From the NCBI GenBank assembly GCA_035622975.1, contig DASPUH010000056.1, positions 1 through 26,592 on the forward strand: 26,592 bases of DNA, given 5' to 3'. The DNA comes from DASPUH01 sp035622975. GTDB lineage: Bacteria > Chloroflexota > Limnocylindria > Limnocylindrales > CSP1-4. Below are positions 1-7,150 of this stretch, piece by piece (within the stretch, counting starts at the first letter, position 1; every line of letters starts with the position of its first letter). A program made the position numbers and the translations under genes. The notes below the pieces were generated by a model. That model was not told the DNA's origin. It made no database searches and saw nothing but the letters and a program-made list of their open reading frames with translations.

Positions 1-159
1 GCCCTGTCGGCCCCGACCCCGCCAGCTCCCGCGACAGGTTGGTGGGGATCGAGCATCTCAGGAATCGCGGTCGGCCCCGCCTGCATCGTGGCGGTCGGTA
101 GCTGGTCCGCCGCACCAGATGAACCACTGGCGGGGCTTGCCTGGGTCAGTTGCCCGTAG
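1..159 (+). CDS. C-terminal end of a probable secreted repeat (propeller-like) protein, partial
   Basis: Frame 1 is open from the first base to a TAG at 157-159 and gives 52 residues. The visible tail has a short Pro/Ala-rich stretch followed by alternating hydrophobic and small residues (GIAVGPACIVAVGSW, ending in WVSCP). This texture resembles the C-terminal blades of the two WSxDG lipoproteins further downstream on the same strand, so it is probably a third member of that group whose body lies outside the window. No start, signal peptide or catalytic motif can be seen. It is convergent with the CapA-like gene, with only 20 bases between the two stop codons. The reading frame is clear, but the family call is an inference from a short fragment. 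Confidence 0.55.
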   Translation, partial: ALSAPTPPAPATGWWGSSISGIAVGPACIVAVGSWSAAPDEPLAGLAWVSCP

Positions 160-183
160 GGCATGCAACGCTTCACGCCCTAC
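156..183. terminator. Inverted repeat spanning two convergent stop codons, possible bidirectional terminator
   Basis: GTAGGGC at 156-162 is the exact reverse complement of GCCCTAC at 177-183, with a 14-base loop. The left arm contains the TAG stop of the plus-strand gene and the right arm contains the TAG stop of the minus-strand CapA-like gene. No T-run follows on either strand, so it is not a classical intrinsic terminator. The position between convergent genes is what makes the call plausible. Confidence 0.35.
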
Positions 184-1799
184 CAGCTCAAGAGTCCCTG
201 AGACGCCTTTCGCACCTGGTCCAGGACCACTTGGCCATCGCCGGCCGGATCGAGCAGGTTTGGTTGCGAGTCGTCGATCTCGATCGTGGGCTGGAGGTCG
301 ATCTGCGCCAGGTGCGATCCGACGAAGGTCAATTCCACGATCAGGCCTTCATCGGTCTGCTCGGAGCGGTCGAGGTCGAAGATGAAGTCGCCCATCGAGT
401 AGACGACCACCCCGTCGCCGATCGCCTCCATCGCACCGGCCCAGTGCGGGTGCGAGCCCAGGATGATGTCGGCCCCGTCAGCGATGAGCGCCGCGGCATC
501 GCGACGCTGGGACGCCGTCGCGGCGGAGGTGTACTCCACCCCCCAATGGGGGATGACCACGACGAGGTCGGCACCGGCCGCTCTGGCCGCGACGATGGCC
601 GCCCGGCAGCGCGTCAGGTCCAGCGGCGCCGCGCCGGCTCGGCTGGCGGTGGCTCCCGCCGCTGTGAGATCGATGGCGTCGAAGGCCAGGACGGCCACGC
701 GTACACCATCGACCGTGAACCAGACGGGAGCGTCGGCGGCGTCGATGTCGGCCCCGGCGCCCACGGGGGTGAGGCCCGCCGCCTCGACGTTGTGGATCGT
801 CTGCACGACGCCGGCCGAGCCGGCATTGCGGATGTGGTTGTTTGCCAGCGACACGATGTCCACTCCGGCATCGCGGATACCGGCCTCGAGGGCCGGATCG
901 AACGTGAAGATGTAGCCGTTCGGGTGGTAGGAGAAGTGGTTGGGAGTCGGGCCCTCGTGGTTCACGAGCGCCAGGTCGGCCTCCCGGAAGACGGCCGCGA
1001 CCGCGCCCGCGTTGCCCGTGCGGACGGCCTGCACGTCCGTCAGCCCGCCGCTGCAACAGGTGCGACTCACGATCCTCGCCGTACCGCCCTCCCACGGGAA
1101 GTCCGGCCCGTCGTGGAGCAGCACCGTACGGCGGTAGACCTCGCGGTCGTTCATCACGTCACCTGCCGCGACCAGGGTCCAGACCGCGTCCGGATCGAAG
1201 TCGCCTGGGCCGACCGACCCGTCGGTCTGGCTCGACCCGGGGATGAGGAGTGGCCACGACGCCATCGAGCGGACGCGGGTCTCGCCGAAGAGGGACTGGC
1301 CGTCGACCCCCAGCGCCCTGACCGCCGGACGGACGTCGGCGGCCCGGATGAGCCCGAGCACGTCGACCCGCCCTTCGACGGCGTCGAGCGCAGCCGATGG
1401 AGCGAGTTCCTCCACGTTCGGCCCGGCTTGCACACCGAGGGCCGTCGCGATGGCCGCGAGATCCGGTGCCCCGACCACGACCCGCAGATAGCGCGGATCA
1501 TGGCCGGCGAACGCCAGCCGGATCTCGCTCGTGGACAGCGATTCGTCGGTGGACCAGAAGCCCACGACCGGCACGATCGGAGTGTCTGGAGCCGGCGTGG
1601 GCTGCGGCGTGCCTGCTGAGCCTGGCGGCGTCGTCGCCGCGGTCGCGGGCACGGCTCCGAGCCCCGCGGATGTGCTGGCTGGGACTGCAGTGTCCGGAGG
1701 CCGCGACGTCGCCAGGAGTCCGACAGCGACGACGGCGACACCCGTGCCGATGACCAGCATGAGCCGTCGCCAGGAGGGCCTGGATCTGCGGCTCGGCAT
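180..1799 (-). CDS. CapA family metallophosphoesterase-like protein, membrane-anchored
   Basis: 539-residue protein of the CapA/PGA_cap family, a metallophosphatase-fold group named for poly-gamma-glutamate capsule synthesis; many members have no proven role. Residues 11-30 form a single N-terminal membrane helix after a basic start, followed by a Ser/Thr/Pro/Ala linker to about residue 72. The PGA_cap domain starts near residue 209 and shows GDVM (213-216), NHEG (280-283), NNH (320-322), PHWGVEY (417-423), GSHPHW (448-453) and GDFIFD (470-475), which are the expected metal-site positions. Residues about 74-205 form an extra domain with no clear family. The ATG at 1799 is preferred over a GTG at 1841 because it puts the basic segment directly before the membrane helix; the ribosome site GCGAGG lies rather far upstream. 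It is divergent from the lipoprotein gene at 2020. There are no capB or capC genes nearby, so a capsule role is not supported by context. Confidence 0.85.
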   Translation of the reverse strand: MPSRRSRPSWRRLMLVIGTGVAVVAVGLLATSRPPDTAVPASTSAGLGAVPATAATTPPGSAGTPQPTPAPDTPIVPVVGFWSTDESLSTSEIRLAFAGHDPRYLRVVVGAPDLAAIATALGVQAGPNVEELAPSAALDAVEGRVDVLGLIRAADVRPAVRALGVDGQSLFGETRVRSMASWPLLIPGSSQTDGSVGPGDFDPDAVWTLVAAGDVMNDREVYRRTVLLHDGPDFPWEGGTARIVSRTCCSGGLTDVQAVRTGNAGAVAAVFREADLALVNHEGPTPNHFSYHPNGYIFTFDPALEAGIRDAGVDIVSLANNHIRNAGSAGVVQTIHNVEAAGLTPVGAGADIDAADAPVWFTVDGVRVAVLAFDAIDLTAAGATASRAGAAPLDLTRCRAAIVAARAAGADLVVVIPHWGVEYTSAATASQRRDAAALIADGADIILGSHPHWAGAMEAIGDGVVVYSMGDFIFDLDRSEQTDEGLIVELTFVGSHLAQIDLQPTIEIDDSQPNLLDPAGDGQVVLDQVRKASQGLLSW

Positions 1800-1971
1800 C
1801 GGCTGACGATACCTCGCCGCCCTGCCGTCACGCGACCGCACCGCCGGCGTCTATCCCTGCGTGGGACCGTTGCCGCTGACCCCGGTTGCCGATCGATGTC
1901 CGCCGGCCGGTCCGAAGTTCACGAGGCGAGGGCGTCGGGATCCCGATCGGCTCCGGGGCTCCCGCGGGACG

Positions 1972-1977
1972 TACAAT
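1972..1977 (+). promoter_or_regulatory. Possible -10 element (TACAAT) for the lipoprotein gene at 2020
   Basis: TACAAT differs from the TATAAT consensus at one position and lies 42 bases before the start codon in the divergent gap between the CapA-like gene and the lipoprotein. No good -35 hexamer is found 16-18 bases upstream (the bases there are GGCTCC or similar). Such an A/T-rich hexamer is unusual in this GC-rich gap, but it remains a weak prediction. Confidence 0.3.
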
Positions 1978-1987
1978 CGCGGCTTCG

Positions 1988-2002
1988 CCGAGCCCGGCTC
2001 GG
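1988..2002. repeat. 15-base palindrome in the leader of the lipoprotein gene
   Basis: CCGAGC (1988-1993) and GCTCGG (1997-2002) are perfect inverted arms around CCG. The element sits about 10 bases after the possible -10 hexamer and 9 bases before the GGGGAG ribosome-binding site, so it could be an operator half-site pair or a leader hairpin. It may also be chance in GC-rich DNA. Confidence 0.25.
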
Positions 2003-2019
2003 GGATCTGACGGGGAGCG

Positions 2020-3204
2020 ATGGTGGCGGGCATCCGGGCGACCCTGGCGCTTGCGCTGGTCACGGCTTTGGTGTGGGGCTGCGGCGGCCCAGTCAGCCCG
2101 AGCCCGACCGAAATCCCGACGATCTCGCCGACTCCATCGCCGACGGCCAGCCCGGCGCCCACGCCAACGATGAGTCCGACGCCCAGCTCTGGCGTGACGA
2201 GCGGATGGATCGAGGAGCCCGACCAGCCTGCCTTCCACGCGGGGCCCATGGGGCTGGTCGCGTGGACCGGCTCGCGCTTCGTGGCTGCCGACACCGAGGA
2301 CATCCCCACGCGGACGTGGTGGTCGGCTGACGGGCAGGGGTGGACCCAGGTGACGGGCGCGGGCGCCATCATGGGCGGCTCGGTCACGACCCTCGGCGTC
2401 GATCCCTCGGGCCGGGCCATGGCCGGCAACGATCGGGGCGTCTGGGCCTCGTCCGATGGGGTCGCCTGGCGCATCGTCCTCCGCGACGGCCCGGTGACCG
2501 CGATCGTCGACGGCCCGCACGAGGCCCTGGCGTTCGTGAATGGCCCCAGCCCTACTGACCCAAACCCGCCACCCGGGCGGACCTGGATCTCGACCGACGA
2601 CGCGCATTGGCACCGCATCGACCCCCCAGCTCTTCGCTCGTACTGGGTGTCGCAGGCGGTCGCGGTGGGATCTGGTTTCGTTGCGATCGGGCAGAACCCG
2701 CATGACGGCACGCCAGGAGTCTGGTGGTCACCCGACGGCCTGACGTGGCAGCGCGAACCCTGGGATCCGAACACCGTGCAACTGGACACCTTGGTCAGTG
2801 GCCAGCGAGGGCTGCTGCTGACGGGCCAGGACGCTGGTGATGTGATCCAGGTGTGGGTGTCGTCCGACGGGCGACACTGGTCCGCCACCACCAAGCTCGA
2901 CTCGGACTACGACAGCCTGACCCCGCTCGCCGTGACCGGCGAGAGCTACCTCGCGACGTACCTCGAGATGGGAACCGCGGCCACACCGTCGGATGCCGCC
3001 AACGGAGACTTCCCCGAGACGCCGTACCTGCTTGGTTCGACCGACGGCCTCACCTGGGACCTGACCGACGCGACCGCCCTGTCCGGCCCATCCGAAGCCA
3101 GCTTCACGAGTTTCAGCTACGCGGCTGGTCCCACGGCCGACATCATCGTGTGCGACTGCGGGTCGCCGGCAACGGTGTGGGTGCGACCACACGCCGCCCC
3201 GTGA
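2020..3204 (+). CDS. Putative lipoprotein with six WSxDG-type repeats (beta-propeller-like)
   Basis: 394 residues. The N-terminus is a signal peptide ending at Cys21 (LVWGC); Trp at the -2 position departs from the usual lipobox, so lipidation is probable rather than certain. Residues about 23-62 are a Ser/Thr/Pro linker typical of exported proteins crossing a cell wall. The rest carries at least six copies of a short motif such as WWSADG, WASSDG, WISTDD, WWSPDG, WVSSDG and LGSTDG, each followed two residues later by Trp. This pattern resembles the Asp-box of sialidase and BNR propellers, where it is structural. No catalytic residues were recognised, so binding or scaffolding is as likely as enzymatic activity. 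The GGGGAG at 2012-2017 is close to the ATG; a GTG at 2023 would have better spacing. The next gene encodes a second protein of the same kind. Confidence 0.75.
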   Translation: MVAGIRATLALALVTALVWGCGGPVSPSPTEIPTISPTPSPTASPAPTPTMSPTPSSGVTSGWIEEPDQPAFHAGPMGLVAWTGSRFVAADTEDIPTRTWWSADGQGWTQVTGAGAIMGGSVTTLGVDPSGRAMAGNDRGVWASSDGVAWRIVLRDGPVTAIVDGPHEALAFVNGPSPTDPNPPPGRTWISTDDAHWHRIDPPALRSYWVSQAVAVGSGFVAIGQNPHDGTPGVWWSPDGLTWQREPWDPNTVQLDTLVSGQRGLLLTGQDAGDVIQVWVSSDGRHWSATTKLDSDYDSLTPLAVTGESYLATYLEMGTAATPSDAANGDFPETPYLLGSTDGLTWDLTDATALSGPSEASFTSFSYAAGPTADIIVCDCGSPATVWVRPHAAP

Positions 3205-3338
3205 CGTCGGCGGTCGGCACCGGGGTCCGGCCGGTCCCATGGCACCTCATGACGGACCTCGGCGTCGTCCGGGTGGCCCAGCCATGCGCATGTGGCGGAC
3301 GGGCGACGGGCAGGCGCGTAAGGAAAGAGGGTGGCAGG

Positions 3339-3410
3339 ATGACGATCAGGCACCACGTGGCGGGCCGCGGCATCGAGCCCGGGATCGCGACTCCTCCTCC
3401 GTGCGCTTGA
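3339..3410 (+). CDS. 23-residue upstream ORF overlapping the start of the next lipoprotein gene
   Basis: ATG at 3339 is preceded by GAGGG (3327-3331) with 7-base spacing, the best ribosome site in this gap. The ORF runs 23 codons (begins MTIRHHVAG, ends PPPCA) and stops at TGA 3408-3410, whose last base is the A of the ATG at 3410 (TGATG). The lipoprotein start itself has only pyrimidine-rich sequence (CTCCTCCTCC) ahead of it and no usable ribosome site. Together this suggests that translation of the short ORF delivers ribosomes to the lipoprotein start. The peptide matches no family known to me and may have no function of its own. Confidence 0.45.
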   Translation: MTIRHHVAGRGIEPGIATPPPCA

Positions 3411-4735
3411 TGAAACCGACCGTGTGGCACCGCCGCGTCCGTTTCCGTGCCATCGCCGCGGTGATGAGCACGGTGCTATCCGTCGCGGCCTGCGGCGCGA
3501 CAACCACGCCCTCGCCGGCGAGCTCGGCGACCACGCGCACCATCGTCTCGGCCAACCCGACGGAGACGCCGTCTCCGGCCCCACCGACGCCCAGCCCATC
3601 TCCACCTGGCCCACCGCAGTTCACCTGGACGGCCGCGACCATCGTGGTCCAGCCGGGCGATCGGGTGACCGGCGTGGTCGCCGTCGGGGCTGGCTTCCTC
3701 GCCGTGGGCTACCACTGTCCCGGTGCGGCCGCGAACTTCTGCCAGGAGCCGTCGGCCCTGGTGTGGACGTCGACCGACGGCTCGGCCTGGGCGCGCAACG
3801 TGGTGATGCCGAGTAGGACCCTCGCCTTCACGGCCATCGATGCGGCCGACGGACGACTCACCGCGCTCGCCGCGGCCCACGTCGGCAAACAGTGGCGTCT
3901 CGTGGTCCTGGGCTCGTCGGATGGGAGCGCCTGGCGCGAGCTGGCCACGCTCACGAGCGTTTCGAATTCGGCCATCTGTGGCCTGACCACAGGCGATGCG
4001 GGCGTTGCGTTCTGTGGAGCCCAGCTCTTCCACGCGGGCGCGACGCAGCTCGCCACCAACGACGGCGATCCGGACTCCTGGACCTCGCCCGACGGTCTGT
4101 CGTGGAAGCCGGACCATCTGTCGGTCGGCCCCGGGGATCTTGCCGGCAGCCCGGCCGGGTTCGCGGGCGTTCAGTGGGTCGACGGCCCTTACGTCGATCC
4201 CGACTACGGTTTCGGCTGCGACACGGTGGGGGGCTTCCTGCTCTCGTCTGATGCGCGGAGCTGGATCCCCGAATCCCTGACACCGGACACGGCGAGGTTC
4301 GACTGCGCCGATGTCTATTTGACGGGATATCCCGGCGGTTTCATCGCCGTGGGTGACATCACCTGGAACGGCGACTTCCCGCCGTCGACTGTAACCGGCA
4401 GGCCGTCGTGCTGGACGAGCACCGATGGGCGGCTGTGGGTCCGCCACGACGGCGGGCCGGGCCAGCCGTTGTCTTCCCTCTCCAGCCAGTCGGGTGCGTT
4501 GGCCTCTGCGCCGTGGGGCGTCGTGACCATCACCCTCGATGGATCGGGAAACCTCGTTTCGTGGGCTACAGACGCCGACTGCGCCTCGCGTAGTTCAGTC
4601 ATCCGCAAGACCGACGGCAACTTCCCGACGATCGAGGTTGCCGCCGATGCCAGCCGGGTCGTCGTCCTGGCCACCGAGGGCCTCGCGACCGGGGCGGAGC
4701 GGACCGTCGGCTCCGTCGGCGTCGCGGTGCCGTGA
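3410..4735 (+). CDS. Putative lipoprotein with five WSxDG-type repeats (beta-propeller-like)
   Basis: 441 residues from the ATG at 3410. The N-terminus is a standard lipoprotein signal: basic residues (HRRVRFR), a short hydrophobic core and the lipobox VAAC with Cys28. A Ser/Thr/Pro linker follows to about residue 70. The exported part has at least five Asp-box-like motifs (WTSTDG, LGSSDG, WTSPDG, LLSSDA, WTSTDG), most followed by a Trp two residues on, and several cysteines that could form disulfides outside the cell. The frame is open further upstream to 3239, but that extension is Arg-rich, unlike a protein N-terminus, and would bury the signal peptide. It shares its architecture with the protein at 2020-3204, from which it probably arose by duplication. 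Its substrate or ligand is unknown. Confidence 0.75.
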   Translation: MKPTVWHRRVRFRAIAAVMSTVLSVAACGATTTPSPASSATTRTIVSANPTETPSPAPPTPSPSPPGPPQFTWTAATIVVQPGDRVTGVVAVGAGFLAVGYHCPGAAANFCQEPSALVWTSTDGSAWARNVVMPSRTLAFTAIDAADGRLTALAAAHVGKQWRLVVLGSSDGSAWRELATLTSVSNSAICGLTTGDAGVAFCGAQLFHAGATQLATNDGDPDSWTSPDGLSWKPDHLSVGPGDLAGSPAGFAGVQWVDGPYVDPDYGFGCDTVGGFLLSSDARSWIPESLTPDTARFDCADVYLTGYPGGFIAVGDITWNGDFPPSTVTGRPSCWTSTDGRLWVRHDGGPGQPLSSLSSQSGALASAPWGVVTITLDGSGNLVSWATDADCASRSSVIRKTDGNFPTIEVAADASRVVVLATEGLATGAERTVGSVGVAVP

Positions 4736-4813
4736 GCGCAGTTGCGAGGCGGTCCCGTGGGTAGGTGTCGAGCACCGGCCGCGGGCGCGTTGTACCGGTC
4801 CGAGGGCTGAGCG

Positions 4814-6166
4814 ATGCGGCGGGTCCTGGCATCGTTCGTGGCCGGACTGGGCGGCCTCCTGCTGGTGGGGGTGCTGACCGTCGGCCTGTGGTGGTCCGTC
4901 CTGGCATGGCTTGGCGTCGGCCTGGTGGTCGGGTCGATCGCTGGACGCGCCCGGTGGGTGTGGATCGCCTGGGTAAGCGAGGCGGCCTTCTATCCGCTGT
5001 CGATCTGGCTCGGCGTAACCAGCTCGCTGGGCCCCTTCTGGCTGCTCGGGGCGCTGCTTGGCGCGGCGCTGCTGACCGTCGGGTTCACCCTGGGCACGAC
5101 CGTCGGGTGGGCCCGGGACCCGCGCACGACCGCAAGCGGCGCGTGGCGGGCGATGGGCCGGACGTGGCGCCTGATCAGCGTCGGCGGGCTTGTCATCGCC
5201 CTCCTCGGGCTCGCGGGTTACCTGGGCTATGTCGGCGCCACCGGGTCCGAGTTGTTCATCCACGCCCCCCATTCGGCCGACTGTGCGACGCCGGGCACGA
5301 CCTTCGGATGGGCCTTCGAAGCCATCAACTACGACTCCGCCGACGATCAGGCGCTGGCCGCGGCGAACCCCGACATGTCGCACTGCCGATCACAGGGCGA
5401 GCCCGCCGGCGACACGGTCGTCACGAGCGACGGCATCCACATCGATGGCTGGTACATCCCCGCGGCCGATGGCAGTGGACCGACGGGCCCGACCGTCCTG
5501 CTCGTGGCGGGCTGGCAGTCCAACAAGAGCGGGATGCTCAAGTACGCGCCACCCTTCCACGATGCGTTCAACGTCGTCCTGATCGATCTGCGCAACAGCG
5601 GGCGCAGCAGTCCGACCGAGACGACGATGGGGGTCCGGGAGAAGCTCGACGTGGAGGCCATGGTCGACTGGCTCGAGCGCACGAAGCACCCGGGCTGGAT
5701 CGCCGCGATGGGCAACTCGATGGGTGGCGCGACGGTGCTCGCGGCCGCGGCCGGCGACCAGCGCATCCGGGCGGTCATCCTGGACTCGGTCCATGCCCAT
5801 TTCGTGGTCACGGCAGGCGATATCGCCGAGGACGAGTACGGCCAGCCGTCGGTGTCGACCGGGTGGGTGATCGCGGCGTTCGCCTCATGGCGGATCGGGG
5901 CGGATGTGACCTCCGTCGACCCGGTCCGGACGATCACGCAGCTTGGCGACCGGCCGGTCCTGCTGCTGCATGGCCTGGCGGATGTCGTCGATCGCCCCGC
6001 CGAGAGCGCCGAGGTGAACTTCCAGGCCGCGCTTGCGGCGGGTGTGCCCGTCGAGCTGCACTACTGCGCCGGCGCGGGCCACGCCATGGTCATCGATCGA
6101 TGTCCGCTGGCCTGGGCGCAGTGGGCGACGTCGTTCCTGGACGCCGCGATGCGTCCCGCACCATGA
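4814..6166 (+). CDS. Membrane-anchored alpha/beta hydrolase
   Basis: 450 residues. About four hydrophobic segments occupy residues 5-45, 50-70, 74-98 and 120-142; the rest is an alpha/beta hydrolase domain. The nucleophile elbow is GNSMGG with Ser302, a likely catalytic Asp is 390 (HGLAD) or 393, and the His is 423 (GAGHA), in the correct order. The region from about residue 150 to 195 between the helices and the hydrolase core carries Cys157 and Cys191. With an even number of helices the domain could face the cytoplasm, but the count is uncertain. GAGGG at 4802-4806 gives a ribosome site 7 bases before the ATG. The closest general family is the dienelactone hydrolase/acyl-peptidase-like esterases; the substrate cannot be told. 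It lies 78 bases after the lipoprotein gene and 61 bases before the next ORF, probably in one transcript. Confidence 0.8.
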   Translation: MRRVLASFVAGLGGLLLVGVLTVGLWWSVLAWLGVGLVVGSIAGRARWVWIAWVSEAAFYPLSIWLGVTSSLGPFWLLGALLGAALLTVGFTLGTTVGWARDPRTTASGAWRAMGRTWRLISVGGLVIALLGLAGYLGYVGATGSELFIHAPHSADCATPGTTFGWAFEAINYDSADDQALAAANPDMSHCRSQGEPAGDTVVTSDGIHIDGWYIPAADGSGPTGPTVLLVAGWQSNKSGMLKYAPPFHDAFNVVLIDLRNSGRSSPTETTMGVREKLDVEAMVDWLERTKHPGWIAAMGNSMGGATVLAAAAGDQRIRAVILDSVHAHFVVTAGDIAEDEYGQPSVSTGWVIAAFASWRIGADVTSVDPVRTITQLGDRPVLLLHGLADVVDRPAESAEVNFQAALAAGVPVELHYCAGAGHAMVIDRCPLAWAQWATSFLDAAMRPAP

Positions 6167-6227
6167 TGGGTCAGGTAGCCCTGACGACTCAGCTGCAGCC
6201 ATCGACGTCGCCTCCGGGGATACGCAC

Positions 6228-7082
6228 TTGACTCCCGATGTCGACCGGTTGATGGCCGAGACCCGCGCACGGATGCTGGCGCATTGGGTCGCCCCGGAAC
6301 CCGATGCGGCGACGATGGACCTGGCCGAGGCGTCCATGCTCGTGGACAAGTTCCGGGCGGCGCGGGATCGACACCTTGGCGCAGAGGTCGCCCCGGCCAG
6401 CGAGCTCCCGTGCCCGAAGCCGCACCTCCTCGCCGCCATCATGCGCACCGCGACCGCAATGCATGATGGCGGGCGACCCGACGCGGAAGTCAGGGACGTC
6501 GCCTACCTCACGGTCGACGTCCAGAGCTTCCTCCCGGACGATCAGGTGCAGGCCCTCCAGCGGGTCGGTACGAGCTCGGATTCGATCGAGAACGACCTAC
6601 GCGCTGCACAGATCCGCGAGACCGTCAAGGATGCCCGAGCGTACCAGTTGACCTGGTTGGTCGGCAGCGACAACCCGTTCGCAGCCAAGATCGCGGTCGA
6701 CAGCCAGCCAGGCCTCCATATCGGCGCCACCGCTGCCGAAGTCCAGACGCTCGGCAGCCACAACGACGAAGAGGCGGTCCAGATCCTCGAGATGCTCCTC
6801 GCCATCGTGAGCGCGGAGGTGGGCTCGGTCGCTGGCTGGTGGAGTGGCGGACGCGACCCGCGCACGCTGTTGACGCTCCTGTTTTTCATCGCCCCGCTCG
6901 GGGGAGTGGTGATCTATGCGGGGGCGGGGATGCTGGGGGCGGTGGTCCTGCAGGCGCTCAGCCGGTCAACCGGCGCTCGTTTCGACCGCGCGGCTGACAC
7001 CGTTGACCTGGCGGCACTCGCTGTGGCCGCGGTCGCACTTCCTGCGGTGCTGCTGTTCGTCGTCGTTCACGCGCTGACCTGA
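6228..7082 (+). CDS. Hypothetical protein with C-terminal transmembrane helices, TTG start
   Basis: 284 residues if started at TTG 6228, which has GGGGA at 6216-6220 with 7-base spacing. The frame is open back to 6033, but that part overlaps the hydrolase gene and reads as an Arg/Pro/Ser-rich shadow. An in-frame ATG at 6252 is the alternative start. Residues 1-205 are soluble and mostly helical, with many Asp, Glu and Arg residues. Residues about 213-247 hold a hydrophobic segment rich in Gly, and 261-281 a second one, so the protein probably has two or three helices near its C-terminus. I do not recognise the family. The soluble middle (Asp/Gln-rich, LPDDQVQALQRVG) vaguely suggests a zincin or a regulatory domain, but no metal motif is visible. 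Its position after the hydrolase suggests co-expression. Confidence 0.7.
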   Translation: MTPDVDRLMAETRARMLAHWVAPEPDAATMDLAEASMLVDKFRAARDRHLGAEVAPASELPCPKPHLLAAIMRTATAMHDGGRPDAEVRDVAYLTVDVQSFLPDDQVQALQRVGTSSDSIENDLRAAQIRETVKDARAYQLTWLVGSDNPFAAKIAVDSQPGLHIGATAAEVQTLGSHNDEEAVQILEMLLAIVSAEVGSVAGWWSGGRDPRTLLTLLFFIAPLGGVVIYAGAGMLGAVVLQALSRSTGARFDRAADTVDLAALAVAAVALPAVLLFVVVHALT

Positions 7083-7150
7083 CGGTCGCGCCGTACCGCG
7101 CAGGTAGAGCACGAGATCACCGCTGACCATGGGCTGACCCACCGGGGTGC

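Noticed and set aside
150..1619. A 489-codon plus-strand frame opposite the CapA-like gene
   Set aside because: It overlaps a gene with all PGA_cap motifs and has no recognisable fold or signal peptide of its own.
7083..7150. A terminator between the convergent membrane-protein and hydroxylase genes
   Set aside because: Only 4-bp stems such as CGCG pairs were found and no T-run on either strand.
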